Shown: one piece after another, positions 9,115-17,563 of the stretch
Layout: every line of letters begins with the position of its first letter
How positions within the stretch are numbered: position 1 is the first letter of the stretch
Assembly (NCBI RefSeq): GCF_005503445.1
Contig: NZ_SCOH01000004.1
Span: forward strand, 1 to 64,000
Length of the DNA stretch: 64,000 bases
Reading direction: 5' to 3'
Source of the DNA: Chitinivorax sp. B
Lineage (GTDB): Bacteria; Pseudomonadota; Gammaproteobacteria; Burkholderiales; SCOH01
Made by a program: the position numbers and the translations under genes
The notes under the pieces: generated by a model
What the model saw: the letters and a program-made list of their open reading frames with translations, nothing else
Databases searched by the model: none
What the model was told of the DNA's origin: nothing

Positions 9115-9143
9115 CAGTACAAGTGACACAATTGCTTGTACTG
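9115..9143. repeat. Inverted repeat CAGTACAAG-N11-CTTGTACTG
   Basis: Perfect 9-base arms separated by 11 bases, about 215 bases before the leucine dehydrogenase start. It could be an operator or a hairpin. No T-run follows, so it is not a typical terminator. Confidence 0.6.
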
Positions 9144-9150
9144 AGTCGCC

Positions 9151-9173
9151 GATCAATCGCCATGTAATTGATC
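9151..9173. repeat. Inverted repeat GATCAAT-N9-ATTGATC
   Basis: Perfect 7-base arms separated by 9 bases, 8 bases after the preceding inverted repeat. The size and spacing suit a dimeric regulator. The function is inferred. Confidence 0.5.
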
Positions 9174-9232
9174 AGCCAATGCCCAAAAACACAATTTTTG
9201 TGGAACCCATCGCATGTATTTCCTGGTACCCG

Positions 9233-9246
9233 CCGCAATATTGCGG
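9233..9246. repeat. Perfect palindrome CCGCAATATTGCGG
   Basis: A 14-base perfect palindrome about 113 bases before the leucine dehydrogenase start, the third symmetric element in this leader. A regulator site is possible. Confidence 0.5.
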
Positions 9247-9358
9247 TGACGCACGGTTTGCCCGTTGCGTCATCTGCCTTGTTATCCAATCGAATTCAGT
9301 CAGGTGAAGTAACCGCGCAAATCGGCACAGTATGGCGATGGCCCCTTGAGGAGCCGAC

Positions 9359-10405
9359 ATGTCCGTATTTACACACATTGATTTTGATCAGCATGAGCAA
9401 GTCGTTTACGCATACGATGCCCAAACCGGCCTGAAAGCCATCATTGCCATTCACAACACCCAGCTTGGTCCTGCCATGGGCGGATGCCGCATGTGGGCGT
9501 ATGCCAATGAAAACGATGCACTGACTGATGCATTACGCCTGGCTCGTGGCATGACCTATAAGAATGCCGTTGCTCAACTACCAATTGGCGGTGGCAAAGC
9601 CGTTGTGATTGGCAATGCCAAAACAGACAAGACCCCTGAACTGTTTCAAGCCTTGGGTGAAGCCATTCAACACCTGGGCGGACGCTACATTACGGCTGAA
9701 GATGTCGGCACTTCGCCCGCGGACATGCGGGAGGTGAATAAAACTACCCGTTTTGTACTGGGCACTTCGCAAGAGACAGGCGACCCCTCGCCGTTTACCG
9801 CGCTGGGTTGCTTTGTTGGCGCCCAGGCAGCAATCAAGCACCGCCTGAACCGTACGGACTTCGATGGCTTGACTGTAGCACTGCAAGGCCTGGGACATGT
9901 CGGCTGGCACTACGCAAAATATCTGCGCGAGGCGGGTGCCAAACTGGTGGTGACCGATATCGACAACATGATTCTGGAGCGTGCCAAACATGAACTGAAT
10001 GCAGAAATCGTGACACCCGACGCCATCTATGATGTCGATGCCGATATCTATGCCCCATGCGCCCTGGGTGCCACTGTGAATGAGTCCACGCTGGCACGCT
10101 TGAAGTGCAAAATCATTGCAGGTGCCGCTAACAATCAGCTAAAGCATGCAGTGTTAGGTGAAGCAGTGCGTAACAAGGGCATCCTGTATGCACCAGATTT
10201 CGTGATCAACGCTGGCGGCATTATCAAGGTATGCTACGACTACCTCGGCAAATCACTGCCCGAAATCGATACTCATGTCCGCAAGATCCATCACACCTTG
10301 CTGGAAGTGTTTGAACGTGCCGACAGTGAAGACCTGCCAACCAGCGTGATCGCCGATCAACTGGCAGAAGCTCGCTTCAAGCAGGAGCACGCCTGCCTGG
10401 CTTAA
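9359..10405 (+). CDS. Leucine dehydrogenase (Glu/Leu/Phe/Val dehydrogenase family)
   Basis: NAD-dependent oxidative deaminase of branched-chain amino acids, 348 residues, close to the usual leucine dehydrogenase length. The substrate-binding half has GPAMGGCRMW, the lysine in MTYKNAV (Lys68) and the catalytic lysine in PIGGGKAVV (Lys80). The second half is a Rossmann fold with LQGLGHVGWHYAKYL. VINAGGIIKV near residue 285 is also typical. GAGGAG lies 5 bases before the ATG. The reaction gives 2-oxoacids that feed catabolism or branched-chain fatty acid precursors. It stands alone, behind a long leader with three palindromes. Which branched-chain substrate is preferred cannot be told from sequence. 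Confidence 0.92.
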   Translation: MSVFTHIDFDQHEQVVYAYDAQTGLKAIIAIHNTQLGPAMGGCRMWAYANENDALTDALRLARGMTYKNAVAQLPIGGGKAVVIGNAKTDKTPELFQALGEAIQHLGGRYITAEDVGTSPADMREVNKTTRFVLGTSQETGDPSPFTALGCFVGAQAAIKHRLNRTDFDGLTVALQGLGHVGWHYAKYLREAGAKLVVTDIDNMILERAKHELNAEIVTPDAIYDVDADIYAPCALGATVNESTLARLKCKIIAGAANNQLKHAVLGEAVRNKGILYAPDFVINAGGIIKVCYDYLGKSLPEIDTHVRKIHHTLLEVFERADSEDLPTSVIADQLAEARFKQEHACLA

Positions 10406-10412
10406 GCAAATC

Positions 10413-10440
10413 ACCGGGGCTGAGTTCATTCAGCTCCGGT
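10413..10440 (+). terminator. Hairpin after leucine dehydrogenase
   Basis: ACCGGGGCTGA and TCAGCTCCGGT form an 11-base stem with one mismatch around a 6-base loop, 8 bases after the dehydrogenase stop. No T-run follows, so it may be a weak terminator or an mRNA-end hairpin. Confidence 0.4.
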
Positions 10441-10564
10441 CAATCTACTGGATCCCACCACCCTCCGATTCTTAAATCGCGCCAGTCATTTGGCATGATT
10501 GCACATCGACACCCACCCCACTCCTGACTACGATTACGCAAGTATTCAAGTAAATGGAGCTCCC

Positions 10565-11443
10565 ATGACCTTTGACCCCGGACTGTTCTTGCTGGGCTTG
10601 GCCCCGTTGTTCGTATTGACTGTCGTGCTGGAGGCTTGGTACTGGCGCGGCAAACGGGCCATGTACACAATACGGGACACGCTCTCCAACGCCACCCTGG
10701 CGTTGATGCATCAGGCTGCAGATACTCTGTTTCTGTGGGCATTCGTCAGAACTGTCTACCAATGGTGTTACGACCATGGCGCACAATGGATCAACTTACC
10801 CTCCATGTGGGGGGTGCTGGTACTGTTCCTGTTGCAGGATTTTCTCTATTACTGGTTCCACCGCGCCAGTCATCGTATCCGGTGGATGTGGTCATCGCAT
10901 GTAGTTCATCACTCATCAGAACGGATGAATTTTTCTACCGCTTTCCGGCAAAGTTTGACTTACCCATTGTCCGGCATGTGGCTCTTCTGGGTACCTCTAG
11001 CTCTGATCGGCTTTCCGCCGGATTGGGTGATTCTGGCTGTAGGCCTGTCTCTGGCCTATCAGTTCTTTGTCCATACCCAGGCAGTAGACCGCCTGGGCTG
11101 GATGGAGCAACTGTTCAACACACCATCGCATCATCGTGTACACCATGGTCGCAACTCGCAATATATTGATAAGAATTACGCTGGCGTTCTGATCATCTGG
11201 GACAAACTGTTTGGCACTTTTGTCGATGAACAGGAAGCTCCTGACTATGGCATCGTCCGCCCTATTCACAGCCACAATCCGCTACTGCTGACCTTTCACG
11301 AATGGCGAGATATGTTCTGTGATGCTTGGACACATCGTGATCTTCGCTATCTATGGAAACCACCAGAATGGGGTGAGCAACAATTGCATCCCGCACGACA
11401 GGAGGAATGTAAGCTGATCAACCGGCAAGCCACGCCACACTAG
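10565..11443 (+). CDS. Sterol desaturase / fatty acid hydroxylase family membrane protein
   Basis: Integral membrane di-iron enzyme of about 292 residues. Several hydrophobic helices alternate with the histidine clusters that bind two irons in this family: HRASH, HVVHHSSE and HHRVHH. Family members hydroxylate or desaturate lipids with oxygen; the substrate here is unknown. The frame extends 66 bases upstream, but the ATG at 10565 gives the normal start MTFDPGLFLLG and has a GGAG-like site 9 bases before it. It follows leucine dehydrogenase after about 160 bases and is probably a separate unit. Confidence 0.85.
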   Translation: MTFDPGLFLLGLAPLFVLTVVLEAWYWRGKRAMYTIRDTLSNATLALMHQAADTLFLWAFVRTVYQWCYDHGAQWINLPSMWGVLVLFLLQDFLYYWFHRASHRIRWMWSSHVVHHSSERMNFSTAFRQSLTYPLSGMWLFWVPLALIGFPPDWVILAVGLSLAYQFFVHTQAVDRLGWMEQLFNTPSHHRVHHGRNSQYIDKNYAGVLIIWDKLFGTFVDEQEAPDYGIVRPIHSHNPLLLTFHEWRDMFCDAWTHRDLRYLWKPPEWGEQQLHPARQEECKLINRQATPH

Positions 11444-11517
11444 CCCAGAAGATCTCACCGCATTTCCCTGAAAAGCCGAGGTTGACGAGGTCAGGGACGG
11501 CAACTAGACTTGCGCCC

Positions 11518-11721
11518 ATGAAAACCGAACTCAACGAGCTCGAAGCAAAGATCCACCAGCTCGCGAGCCTCTGCCAACATCTACGTCAAGAAAACAACGA
11601 ATTGCGTCAGGCGCTTGAAATGTCGCAAGAGGAAAATCGTCGACTGAATGACAAAGTCGACGGTGCCAAGATGCGAATCGAGCAACTGTTGCAATCCATG
11701 CCGGAAACCCCTGCGGAATGA
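11518..11721 (+). CDS. Short coiled-coil protein upstream of zapA (TIGR02449/ZapB-like)
   Basis: A 67-residue protein that is nearly all one charged coiled coil (LASLCQHLRQENNELRQALE). Such short proteins are regularly encoded directly before zapA in beta- and gammaproteobacteria (TIGR02449 type) and resemble ZapB in form. The stop overlaps the zapA start by ATGA, so the two are translated together, consistent with a role at the division ring. The ATG at 11518 has no clear ribosome site; an in-frame TTG at 11482 would add 12 residues. Confidence 0.75.
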   Translation: MKTELNELEAKIHQLASLCQHLRQENNELRQALEMSQEENRRLNDKVDGAKMRIEQLLQSMPETPAE

Positions 11722-12020
11722 AAAATCTCGACATCACCATCATGGGGCGGGATTTCCGTATTGCCTGCCCTGAACAGGAAGAAACATCGTTGATGATGGC
11801 CGTCGAATTGCTCGATGACCGCATTGAACAGATCAAGAGTGCTGGTAAAGTAGTCGGTGCCGACCGGATCGCCATTATGGCAGCACTCAATATCACCCAT
11901 GAAATGCTCAATCTGAAAATGGCTAACAGTGATGTAGGCATGGCTGAGTTCCGACAACGGATTCAGCACATGCAGGAAATCATTGATCAAGCCATGCTGG
12001 AACAGAACCGCCTGTTCTAA
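11718..12020 (+). CDS. zapA: Cell division protein ZapA
   Basis: A 100-residue FtsZ-bundling protein. The N-terminal beta-alpha part (DITIMGRDFRIACPEQEE) and the following ALNITHEMLNLK helix and coiled coil are characteristic. ZapA acts in the cytoplasm at the Z-ring. The gene overlaps the coiled-coil gene by 4 bases and precedes 6S RNA and the cyclo-ligase gene, an order conserved in many proteobacteria. Confidence 0.93.
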   Translation: MKNLDITIMGRDFRIACPEQEETSLMMAVELLDDRIEQIKSAGKVVGADRIAIMAALNITHEMLNLKMANSDVGMAEFRQRIQHMQEIIDQAMLEQNRLF

Positions 12021-12186
12021 TCGTAAAACAACCTTCGCTGGCGTTACCGCGCGAATTTTCTCGTGCCGTCAGCGCCAGCAGATTTCATCTACCCGCCAAG
12101 CCTTTACAGCACTCGCCCCAGATCATTTTTCATTGCTCCACAAAAAAATCCCAAAATGATGGTTTCAGGAATGCCGCGGACGATGA

Positions 12187-12192
12187 TAGAAT
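12187..12192 (+). promoter_or_regulatory. -10 box of the 6S RNA gene
   Basis: TAGAAT lies about 6 bases before the deduced 5' end of 6S RNA. A weak -35 (TTTCAG) sits 18 bases upstream at 12163-12168. This is a position-based inference. Confidence 0.4.
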
Positions 12193-12197
12193 CAACT

Positions 12198-12382
12198 TCA
12201 GGTCCCCTGCGGTGTTCGTTCAAGGCCTAATATTCTTTGAACCAATATAGCAGAACTGGTTGCAATCCTTGATGCCCTGTTGTGCGCGTCGCTTCTGCGA
12301 TGCACCTGATGGGTTCGGTGTGCAACCGCCTTGAACCTTACGGTTCAAGATGAAGGTCGTACGGCACAGGCGGGGGGCTTTT
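12198..12382 (+). ncRNA. ssrS: 6S RNA (RNA polymerase-binding regulator)
   Basis: The stretch between zapA and the cyclo-ligase gene has the 6S hallmarks. Near the 5' end lies GGTCCCCTGCGGTG, which pairs with CACAGGCGGGG near the 3' end. The distal part has the conserved hairpin CCTTGAACC-TTAC-GGTTCAAG (12329-12350). Between them is a long, mostly self-complementary stretch with an open centre. 6S RNA mimics an open promoter and holds sigma-70 polymerase in stationary phase. The zapA-ssrS-ygfA order is conserved in proteobacteria. The ends are approximate; the run GGGGGGCTTTT at the 3' end may take part in termination. Confidence 0.88.
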
Positions 12383-12396
12383 CCTGTCGACTTCAC

Positions 12397-13029
12397 ATGA
12401 ATGATCATTCACCCTATTCAGGGTCCGTTCCTTCCGACAAATCCAAACTACGCCGCCAACTGAAACAGGCGCGCGCTCAGTTGCCTCTCATAACACGTCA
12501 ACGCGCTGCCGATCAGCTTTTGCGCCAAGCATTGCACCATGGTTTGCTACAACGATTTCGACGGATTGGCTTCTATATACCAATGCCCACGGAAATCGAC
12601 TTGATACCATTGATCAATCAGGCATTGTGGATGGGCTGTCAATGCTATTTGCCAGTCGTGCCACCAGCTCGCAGTCGCCATATGCGATTTACCCAAATCC
12701 ATCAAAACCATGATTGGTATCTAAATCGTTTCCGTATCCTCGAAGTAGCCGCCCCCAACAGTGTCAGCGCCAAACAATTGGATTTGATTTTTGTCCCCCT
12801 CGTTGGCGTTGATAGTGAAGGTTTCCGTCTGGGGATGGGTGGTGGCTTCTATGACACAACCCTTGCCTTTCGCCGCCATCGTCATCATTGGCGTATGCCC
12901 ATGCTGATCGGTGCTGCTTTCGAGTGCCAACGGGTTTCAGCGGTACCGCGCGAACCCTGGGACATGCCACTGGACGCACTCATCACAGAATCTGCATATA
13001 TAGATTTCCAGAGAAAAATAGCAAGATAA
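12397..13029 (+). CDS. ygfA: 5-formyltetrahydrofolate cyclo-ligase
   Basis: Cytoplasmic enzyme of 210 residues that converts 5-formyl-THF to 5,10-methenyl-THF with ATP. It shows the N-terminal basic helix SKLRRQLKQARAQL and the family signature LGMGGGFYDTTLA near residue 150, plus VPLVGVDSEGFRLG. The frame is open further upstream into the 6S RNA; the ATG at 12397, 15 bases after the RNA, gives the normal start. Its place behind 6S RNA is conserved and the two are often co-transcribed. Confidence 0.92.
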   Translation: MNDHSPYSGSVPSDKSKLRRQLKQARAQLPLITRQRAADQLLRQALHHGLLQRFRRIGFYIPMPTEIDLIPLINQALWMGCQCYLPVVPPARSRHMRFTQIHQNHDWYLNRFRILEVAAPNSVSAKQLDLIFVPLVGVDSEGFRLGMGGGFYDTTLAFRRHRHHWRMPMLIGAAFECQRVSAVPREPWDMPLDALITESAYIDFQRKIAR

Positions 13030-13098
13030 TTCAGAAACAGCCACTTGCTGAAAAACCGCTGCAATATTCGGCATTGATAATTAGTGCCTTGGTTATTC

Positions 13099-14232
13099 AT
13101 GACATCAATCATCATGCGCACATTACTGCAATTGGCCAGCCTGCTAGCAACTTTGCTGTTCTCATCCCTGACAATGGGCGAGACTTCACCGATTCATATC
13201 GTACAGGTGCTGGATCTATCTGGTCCCAATGGCGATACGGGCAAAGATTACATGACCGGTGCCAAAGTCTATTTTGACTCAGTCAACGCTCGCGGTGGCG
13301 TTGATGGCCGCCGGATCAATCATGTCTTCCGCGATGATCAAGGCAATACCGCGCAGACAGTCAGTCTGACAACCAAACTATTGGAGGAATACCCAGCTAC
13401 TGTCCTGTTTGGTTATATGGGAAATGAATCAGTCGCCGCTGTTCTGAAGGATACCCAAATCGCCCGAACTGGCTTGGTGCTGGTGGCCCCTTATACCGGC
13501 CTGGACTCAATGTCGGATAGCGCCCGTGTTTTCCATGTCCGCGCCAGTCTGGAAGATGAAACCAGAAAGATTGTGCGTATGACCCTCAGCACGGGACTGG
13601 AAAAGCTGGCCGTATTTTATGGAACCGATAGCCTAGGGCGCGCGGGCCTGAAAGCAGTGGAAACAGAACTGGCAAAAGAAAAACGCACCATATTGGCCAA
13701 ATCACCCTACCTTGGTGGCGGGATTGCTCAAGCCGTGCGGGACATTTCCAATCACCATCCACAAGCCGTCATCCTTGCTGCCCCAACTATTGCCAGCGCC
13801 AATTTCATTCGTGAATACCGCCATATCAGCCCTGGTACACAATTTTTTGTCCTGTCTTCCATCAATCATCAAACGTTGCAGGAATTTCTCGGCTCACCTC
13901 AAGCCGCGCAAGGCATTGCCGTTACCACCTTGACGCCATCTCCCTCCAATCTGACCACCGGTATCGCACGTGAACATGCCAAGGCCATGAAGACCTACCG
14001 AGACGAAGTACCTTCCTACGCCTCGCTGGAAGGCTTCATTGCAGCCAAATTTCTGGTCGAAGCATTACGCAAGGCAGGTACGCCAGAACCACAGCAAACA
14101 GCCAAAGCGCTAGCCAATACACGACGTCTTGATTTAGGTGGTTATCTGATCGACTTCAGCAGCGATGGGAAACGTGGCTCTCGCTATGTGGATCTGGCTG
14201 TCTTCAGCGGCGCAGGCGTACTAACCAATTGA
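13099..14232 (+). CDS. Periplasmic binding protein of the branched-chain amino acid type (LivK-like)
   Basis: A type I periplasmic binding fold of about 375 residues with an N-terminal signal segment (MRTLLQLASLLATLLFSS). Family features are VLDLSGPNGDTGKDYMTGA near the start of the mature part, then VFRDDQGN and YGTDSLGR. No permease or ATPase genes are nearby, so it may serve a remote transporter or act as a sensor. Possible starts are GTG 13084, ATG 13099 and ATG 13114; the last two leave a standard signal peptide. Ligand unknown. Confidence 0.82.
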   Translation: MTSIIMRTLLQLASLLATLLFSSLTMGETSPIHIVQVLDLSGPNGDTGKDYMTGAKVYFDSVNARGGVDGRRINHVFRDDQGNTAQTVSLTTKLLEEYPATVLFGYMGNESVAAVLKDTQIARTGLVLVAPYTGLDSMSDSARVFHVRASLEDETRKIVRMTLSTGLEKLAVFYGTDSLGRAGLKAVETELAKEKRTILAKSPYLGGGIAQAVRDISNHHPQAVILAAPTIASANFIREYRHISPGTQFFVLSSINHQTLQEFLGSPQAAQGIAVTTLTPSPSNLTTGIAREHAKAMKTYRDEVPSYASLEGFIAAKFLVEALRKAGTPEPQQTAKALANTRRLDLGGYLIDFSSDGKRGSRYVDLAVFSGAGVLTN

Positions 14233-14397
14233 CCATTTCCTTGTCGGCAGGGAGTCTCCAGCACATCGACTGAATCAACCAATGGAGCAACCACGTCATC
14301 ACAGCTTACCCCGCATTCCCAGTCTGATCTGTACCTTGCGCCCTGCTTGGCTTTACGGCAAAGTCATTGCCTGAACTCTTTCTCTGCCGAGCCCGAC

Positions 14398-15219
14398 GTG
14401 ATACGACTTGCCACCTTGTTGACTTGCCTGGTTGCCAACACCAGCGATGCGGCAGACCAGCCGCTTTGGGAGGCAGGGCTAGGTGCTGCCGCCATCAGCC
14501 TGCCAGACTACCGCGGTGCGGATGAGCAACGGGGCTATCTACTACCCATTCCATATTTTGTATACCGTGGCGATCGTCTCAAGATTGATCGGACCGCTGT
14601 GCGAGGTGTGGTGTTTGAAGGCCAACGACTGACTCTGGAATTGAGCGGCAACGGCACACCACCAGTCAACAGCAAAGACAATACCGCACGCAAAGACATG
14701 CCTGATTTACACCCGACCATTGAGTTAGGCACAGTCATGAAGCTGCGGCTGTCAGACGATACCTGGCTAGGCGCCACACCCACATTGGTATTACCAATAC
14801 GTGCAGCCTACACTATTCAACGTCACCCTCGATCTATTGGAACCTTGGCAGGCATCAAGCTAAATCTGGACTGGGCAGCTCGAGCCGCCACATTGGGCTG
14901 GAACACTGCCTTGCAGTTTGGTCCCGGTGTATCCAGTCAGCGTTACCAACACTATTTTTACGGTGTGGACAATACCAATGCCACAGCAGACCGACCCACC
15001 TACCGCCCCAAAGGTGGTTATGACGGCTTACAACTGACTTGGTCTGCGTCACGGCGTTTGGGCCAGACTTGGGTAGGTGCATTTGTCAGGGCAGACAATA
15101 TGGCTGGCACGGCATTTGATGACAGCCCATTATTACGTCGCCGTACCACCGTCAGTGCCGGTTTAGGTGTCGCATGGGTATTGGGCCAGTCCAGCATCCG
15201 CGTGCCAACCGAAGATTGA
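14398..15219 (+). CDS. MipA/OmpV family outer membrane protein
   Basis: Predicted outer-membrane beta-barrel of about 273 residues. After the short signal (IRLATLLTCLVANTSDAA), the mature part begins WEAGLGAAAISLPDYRGAD, a pattern diagnostic of MipA/OmpV proteins. The C-terminal part ends in strands such as TTVSAGLGVAWVLG. MipA scaffolds peptidoglycan enzymes in E. coli, while other members act as porins; the role here is open. The GTG at 14398 places the signal peptide at the start; a TTG at 14347 is the upstream alternative. An EVE-domain gene follows 26 bases after the stop. Confidence 0.82.
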   Translation: MIRLATLLTCLVANTSDAADQPLWEAGLGAAAISLPDYRGADEQRGYLLPIPYFVYRGDRLKIDRTAVRGVVFEGQRLTLELSGNGTPPVNSKDNTARKDMPDLHPTIELGTVMKLRLSDDTWLGATPTLVLPIRAAYTIQRHPRSIGTLAGIKLNLDWAARAATLGWNTALQFGPGVSSQRYQHYFYGVDNTNATADRPTYRPKGGYDGLQLTWSASRRLGQTWVGAFVRADNMAGTAFDDSPLLRRRTTVSAGLGVAWVLGQSSIRVPTED

Positions 15220-15245
15220 TCAACCACCGTCAGGAGACCGACCCC

Positions 15246-15704
15246 ATGCGCTATTGGTTGATGAAAAGCGAACCCGATGACTGTTCCATTGATGATCTGG
15301 CCCAACTGCCAGAGCAGAGCGTAGCCTGGTATGGTGTGCGCAACTATCAAGCACGTAATTTCATGAGAGATCAAATGGCAGTCGGTGATCTCGCACTGTT
15401 CTATCACTCCAGCTGTGCCGAACCAGGTGTTGCTGGCATTGTACGCATCAGCAAAAAAGCCTATCCCGACGAGACGCAGTTTGATACTTCATCTCGCTTC
15501 TATGACCCCAAAGCAAGTCGTGACAACCCTCGCTGGCTGAATGTGGACGTACAACTGGTCCGCAAGACCCGCTTGATGCCATTGTCAGAAATGCGCAGTT
15601 ATCCGGAACTGGAAACAATGATTGTCCTGCAAAAAGGCAACCGGCTTTCAATCACTCCAGTTGATCCAAAACATTGGCAATTCATTGAAGCACGGCTTGT
15701 GTAA
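15246..15704 (+). CDS. EVE domain protein (thymocyte nuclear protein 1-like)
   Basis: A 152-residue single-domain protein of the EVE/PUA-like fold. It begins MRYWLMKSEPDDCSIDDL and has the family motif WYGVRNYQARNFMRD and later FYHSSCAEPGVAGI, which line the pocket for modified bases. Family knowledge: EVE domains bind modified cytosine or adenine in DNA or RNA and are often fused to restriction-like partners; stand-alone forms are widespread housekeeping proteins. AGGAG lies 10 bases before the ATG. No restriction or modification gene is nearby. Confidence 0.92.
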   Translation: MRYWLMKSEPDDCSIDDLAQLPEQSVAWYGVRNYQARNFMRDQMAVGDLALFYHSSCAEPGVAGIVRISKKAYPDETQFDTSSRFYDPKASRDNPRWLNVDVQLVRKTRLMPLSEMRSYPELETMIVLQKGNRLSITPVDPKHWQFIEARLV

Positions 15705-15793
15705 ACATTGGTGTGCATACAGCCTGTCTTCGTCGTCCAGCTGATTTTCAATGACGACACGCATTACCTCTCACCTGCTCACAAAGGCGTTAA

Positions 15794-16582
15794 ATGGAAT
15801 TCATTTTGACATACCTAGGTATCGGTATTGGTGCGGGTTTTCTCGCCGGATTATTAGGCGTTGGCGGCGGCTTGATCATTGTTCCACTCCTGGTTTTCTG
15901 TTTTGAACGGCAAGGCTTTCACGATCCCTTACATATTGCATTAGGTACATCACTAGCCAGTATCCTTTTTACGTCACTTTCCAGTATTCGTGCCCATCAC
16001 GGCCGCCATGCGGTCAATTGGGGCATCGTCAAACAGATCACACCCGGAGTCCTGTTTGGTACTTTCGTTGGCGCCTGGGTTGCCGGCTCACTCCCCACCA
16101 GGCCACTAATGTGGTTTTTTATCGTATTCATTTTCTATGTAGCCTCACAAATGCTGCTCAACATCAAACCCAAGCCGAGCCGTGAGCTCCCTGCCATGAC
16201 AGGCATGACGGCAGCCGGGCTGACAATTGGAGGAATATCCAGTCTGGTCGGTATTGGTGGTGGGTCACTGTCAGTGCCATTCATGAGCTGGTGTAACGTG
16301 AAGATTCATGAAGCCATCGGAACCTCTGCAGCCATCGGGCTTCCGATTGCGTTGGCCGGCGCTGCAGGCTACATCAGCAGTGGCTGGACAATTGCCGGAC
16401 TGCCAAAGGGTAGCCTGGGGTATGTTTATTTGCCTGCTTTGGCTGGCATTGTGATCACCAGCATGATGATGGCTGGGCAAGGTGCCAAACTGGCCCACAA
16501 GTTACCTGTAGCGCACTTGAAGAAAGCGTTTGCCTGCCTGCTACTGACAGTAGGCGGCAAAATGTTGATCGGCATGTTTTAG
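15794..16582 (+). CDS. TauE/SafE family membrane transporter
   Basis: Integral membrane protein of 262 residues with about eight helices. The two repeat signatures of the family are visible: FLAGLLGVGGGLIIVPLLVF near residue 20 and ISSLVGIGGGSLSVPFMSW near residue 150. The family exports sulfite, sulfoacetate or related anions; the substrate here is not indicated. Neighbours give no sulfur context. It may be in one unit with the aminopeptidase gene 27 bases downstream. Confidence 0.9.
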   Translation: MEFILTYLGIGIGAGFLAGLLGVGGGLIIVPLLVFCFERQGFHDPLHIALGTSLASILFTSLSSIRAHHGRHAVNWGIVKQITPGVLFGTFVGAWVAGSLPTRPLMWFFIVFIFYVASQMLLNIKPKPSRELPAMTGMTAAGLTIGGISSLVGIGGGSLSVPFMSWCNVKIHEAIGTSAAIGLPIALAGAAGYISSGWTIAGLPKGSLGYVYLPALAGIVITSMMMAGQGAKLAHKLPVAHLKKAFACLLLTVGGKMLIGMF

Positions 16583-16609
16583 CACACAACGACATCGAGA
16601 CATCTCATT

Positions 16610-17563
16610 ATGCGAACCCAACTCTATCCCGCTATCCTCCCGTTCAATCAAGGCATGCTGCCACTGGACGATACGCACACCATGTACTTCGAAGAATCCG
16701 GCAACCCACAGGGTATGCCAGTAGTATTTCTACATGGTGGCCCTGGTGCCGGCGCCAGCGCCAAGCATCGGCAGTTCTTCGATCCTGCGTTCTACCGTAT
16801 CGTGATTTTTGACCAGCGTGGTGCTGGCCGCTCTACCCCATTGGGCGAGCTCAAAAACAACACCACGCCCCATCTGATTACCGATATCGAAACGCTTCGA
16901 TCCCACTTGGGCATCGATAAATGGCTGGTATTTGGCGGGTCTTGGGGTTCTACGTTGTCACTGGCTTATGCTGAATTCCACCCTGAACGGGTACTGGGGC
17001 TGGTACTACGCGGAATCTTCCTATGTCGAGACAGTGAGATCGACTGGTTCATGCGAGGTGTCGGTAATATTTTCCCGGATCAATGGCAAACCTTTGCCGA
17101 ATTCCTTCCAGAAGCAGAACGCAGTGATCTACTGAATAATTATTACCATCGGCTGACTGACCCGAATCCAGCGGTGCACATGCCTGCAGCACGTGTCTGG
17201 AGCCACTATGAAGGGGCCTGCTCGACCTTGCTGCCAGACGATAGTCTGCTCACAGGACACTTCGATGACGATACCGTCGCATTGGGCTTGGCGCGCATTG
17301 AAGCCCATTACTTCATCAACAAGATTTTCCTGCCGAACAATAGTTTGCTCAACAATATTAGTCAGATCCGGCATATCCCTGCCGTGATTGTTCAAGGACG
17401 CTATGACATTGTCTGCCCAACAGTCAGCGCATGGGATCTGCATTGTGTCTGGCCCGAAGCAGAATATATTGTAGTGCCGGATGCCGGCCATGCAGCTTGG
17501 GAGCCAGGTATCTGCAGCGAGTTGGTCAAAGCTTGCGAGCGCTTCAAGGAACGATTGGCTTGA
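16610..17563 (+). CDS. pip: Prolyl aminopeptidase
   Basis: Alpha/beta hydrolase of 317 residues that removes N-terminal proline from peptides. It has the oxyanion motif HGGPGAG (residues 42-48), the nucleophile elbow GGSWGS with Ser111, the acid in QGRYDIVCP and the histidine in DAGHAAWEP. These, with DQRGAGRSTP at residues 68-77, are the pip family set. The stop overlaps the TTG start of the acetyltransferase gene, so the two are translationally coupled. Confidence 0.94.
   Translation: MRTQLYPAILPFNQGMLPLDDTHTMYFEESGNPQGMPVVFLHGGPGAGASAKHRQFFDPAFYRIVIFDQRGAGRSTPLGELKNNTTPHLITDIETLRSHLGIDKWLVFGGSWGSTLSLAYAEFHPERVLGLVLRGIFLCRDSEIDWFMRGVGNIFPDQWQTFAEFLPEAERSDLLNNYYHRLTDPNPAVHMPAARVWSHYEGACSTLLPDDSLLTGHFDDDTVALGLARIEAHYFINKIFLPNNSLLNNISQIRHIPAVIVQGRYDIVCPTVSAWDLHCVWPEAEYIVVPDAGHAAWEPGICSELVKACERFKERLA

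Larger units (their letters stand above)
8580..9358. other. Long non-coding stretch, AT-rich at 8680-8880
   Basis: No convincing gene is seen between the ArsR gene and leucine dehydrogenase. A 95-codon open frame at 8638-8925 has no ribosome site and a composition unlike proteins. The part at about 8680-8880 is clearly richer in A and T than the neighbours. The right half carries three palindromes, listed separately, and presumably the promoter of the dehydrogenase. Confidence 0.6.

Noticed and set aside
12037-12079. Hairpin GCTGGCG...CGCCAGC after zapA as a terminator
   Set aside because: The loop is about 29 bases and no T-run follows, so it is not a convincing intrinsic terminator.
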